5,376 bases of DNA from Candidatus Omnitrophota bacterium (GTDB lineage Bacteria; Ratteibacteria; UBA8468; B48-G9; JAFGKM01). The notes beneath the pieces were generated by a model that made no database searches, was not told the origin of the DNA, and saw only the letters and a list, made by a program, of their open reading frames with translations. Shown piece after piece: positions 5,266-5,376 of this stretch (position 1 is the stretch's first letter; each line of letters begins with the position of its first letter). The stretch spans positions 1 to 5,376 of the forward strand of contig JAMWBP010000060.1 of NCBI GenBank assembly GCA_023819365.1, written 5' to 3'. A program made the position numbers and the translations under genes.

Positions 5266-5376
5266 ATGAATACCACATTCAGAAAGAGAGGGGTATTTGT
5301 TTGTTTTATTGTTTTTGGATTTTCCCTTTTATGTAATCCCCAGGAGAATATCTCAGGCCGTTTAAAAATGGCATAT
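5266..5376 (+). CDS. secreted or membrane-anchored protein, N-terminal 37 residues only
   Basis: The frame runs from ATG 5266 to the end of the window without a stop. The N-terminus looks like an export signal: a basic stretch RKR at residues 6-8, then a hydrophobic core from about 9 to 22 (GVFVCFIVFGFSLL), then CNPQENISG. Cys23 follows SLL, which is not a standard lipobox because position -1 is Leu, so lipoprotein processing is possible but doubtful; signal peptidase I cleavage or an uncleaved anchor are alternatives. AAGGGG (5256-5261) stands four bases before the ATG as ribosome binding site. The mature part is too short to identify. It may start a new transcription unit after the hairpin at 5190-5229. 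Confidence 0.65.
   Translation, partial: MNTTFRKRGVFVCFIVFGFSLLCNPQENISGRLKMAY

Overview
The window is a stretch of AT-rich, probably Gram-negative bacterial chromosome carrying ordinary genes. A short GC-rich tail of about 115 bases at its left end looks foreign to the rest. The main sequence favours AGA/AGG for Arg and ATA for Ile, and its proteins are rich in Lys, Glu and Ile. An AsmA-like protein implies an outer membrane. A GH127 glycosidase and a CehA/McbA-type PHP hydrolase fit an anaerobic, polysaccharide-using lineage, possibly an uncultured candidate phylum. That placement is inference; no phylogenetic marker is present.

Layout, left to right. Bases 1 to about 115 are GC-rich (83 of the first 120 bases are G or C) and hold the end of an unrelated reading frame. 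From about 118 to 858 runs the C-terminal part of an AsmA-like envelope protein that has lost its N-terminus at this junction. A minus-strand tRNA-Glu(CTC) at 856-928 shares three bases with that gene's stop codon. The tRNA promoter lies at 941-969, and its -35 box overlaps the start codon of the next plus-strand gene, a PHP-domain metallohydrolase (963-2003). A GC-rich nested palindrome (2012-2060) separates this gene from a compact cluster: a 53-residue YHS metal-binding protein (2132-2293), a DEDDh 3'-5' exonuclease whose ATG overlaps the YHS stop (2293-2817), and a GH127 zinc-cysteine glycosidase starting 6 bases later (2824-4665). After a 241-base gap comes a cold-shock protein (4907-5116) with a strong ribosome binding site, then a long imperfect hairpin (5190-5229), then the first 37 codons of a secreted or membrane-anchored protein (5266 to the window end).

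The YHS, exonuclease and GH127 genes are packed as a transcription unit, but their functions do not form an obvious pathway. I found no phage, transposase, CRISPR, toxin-antitoxin or defence module, and I see no convincing new system. The points most worth checking are the chimeric left end, the tRNA promoter embedded in a start codon, the YHS-exonuclease coupling, and the structured regions around the cold-shock gene.
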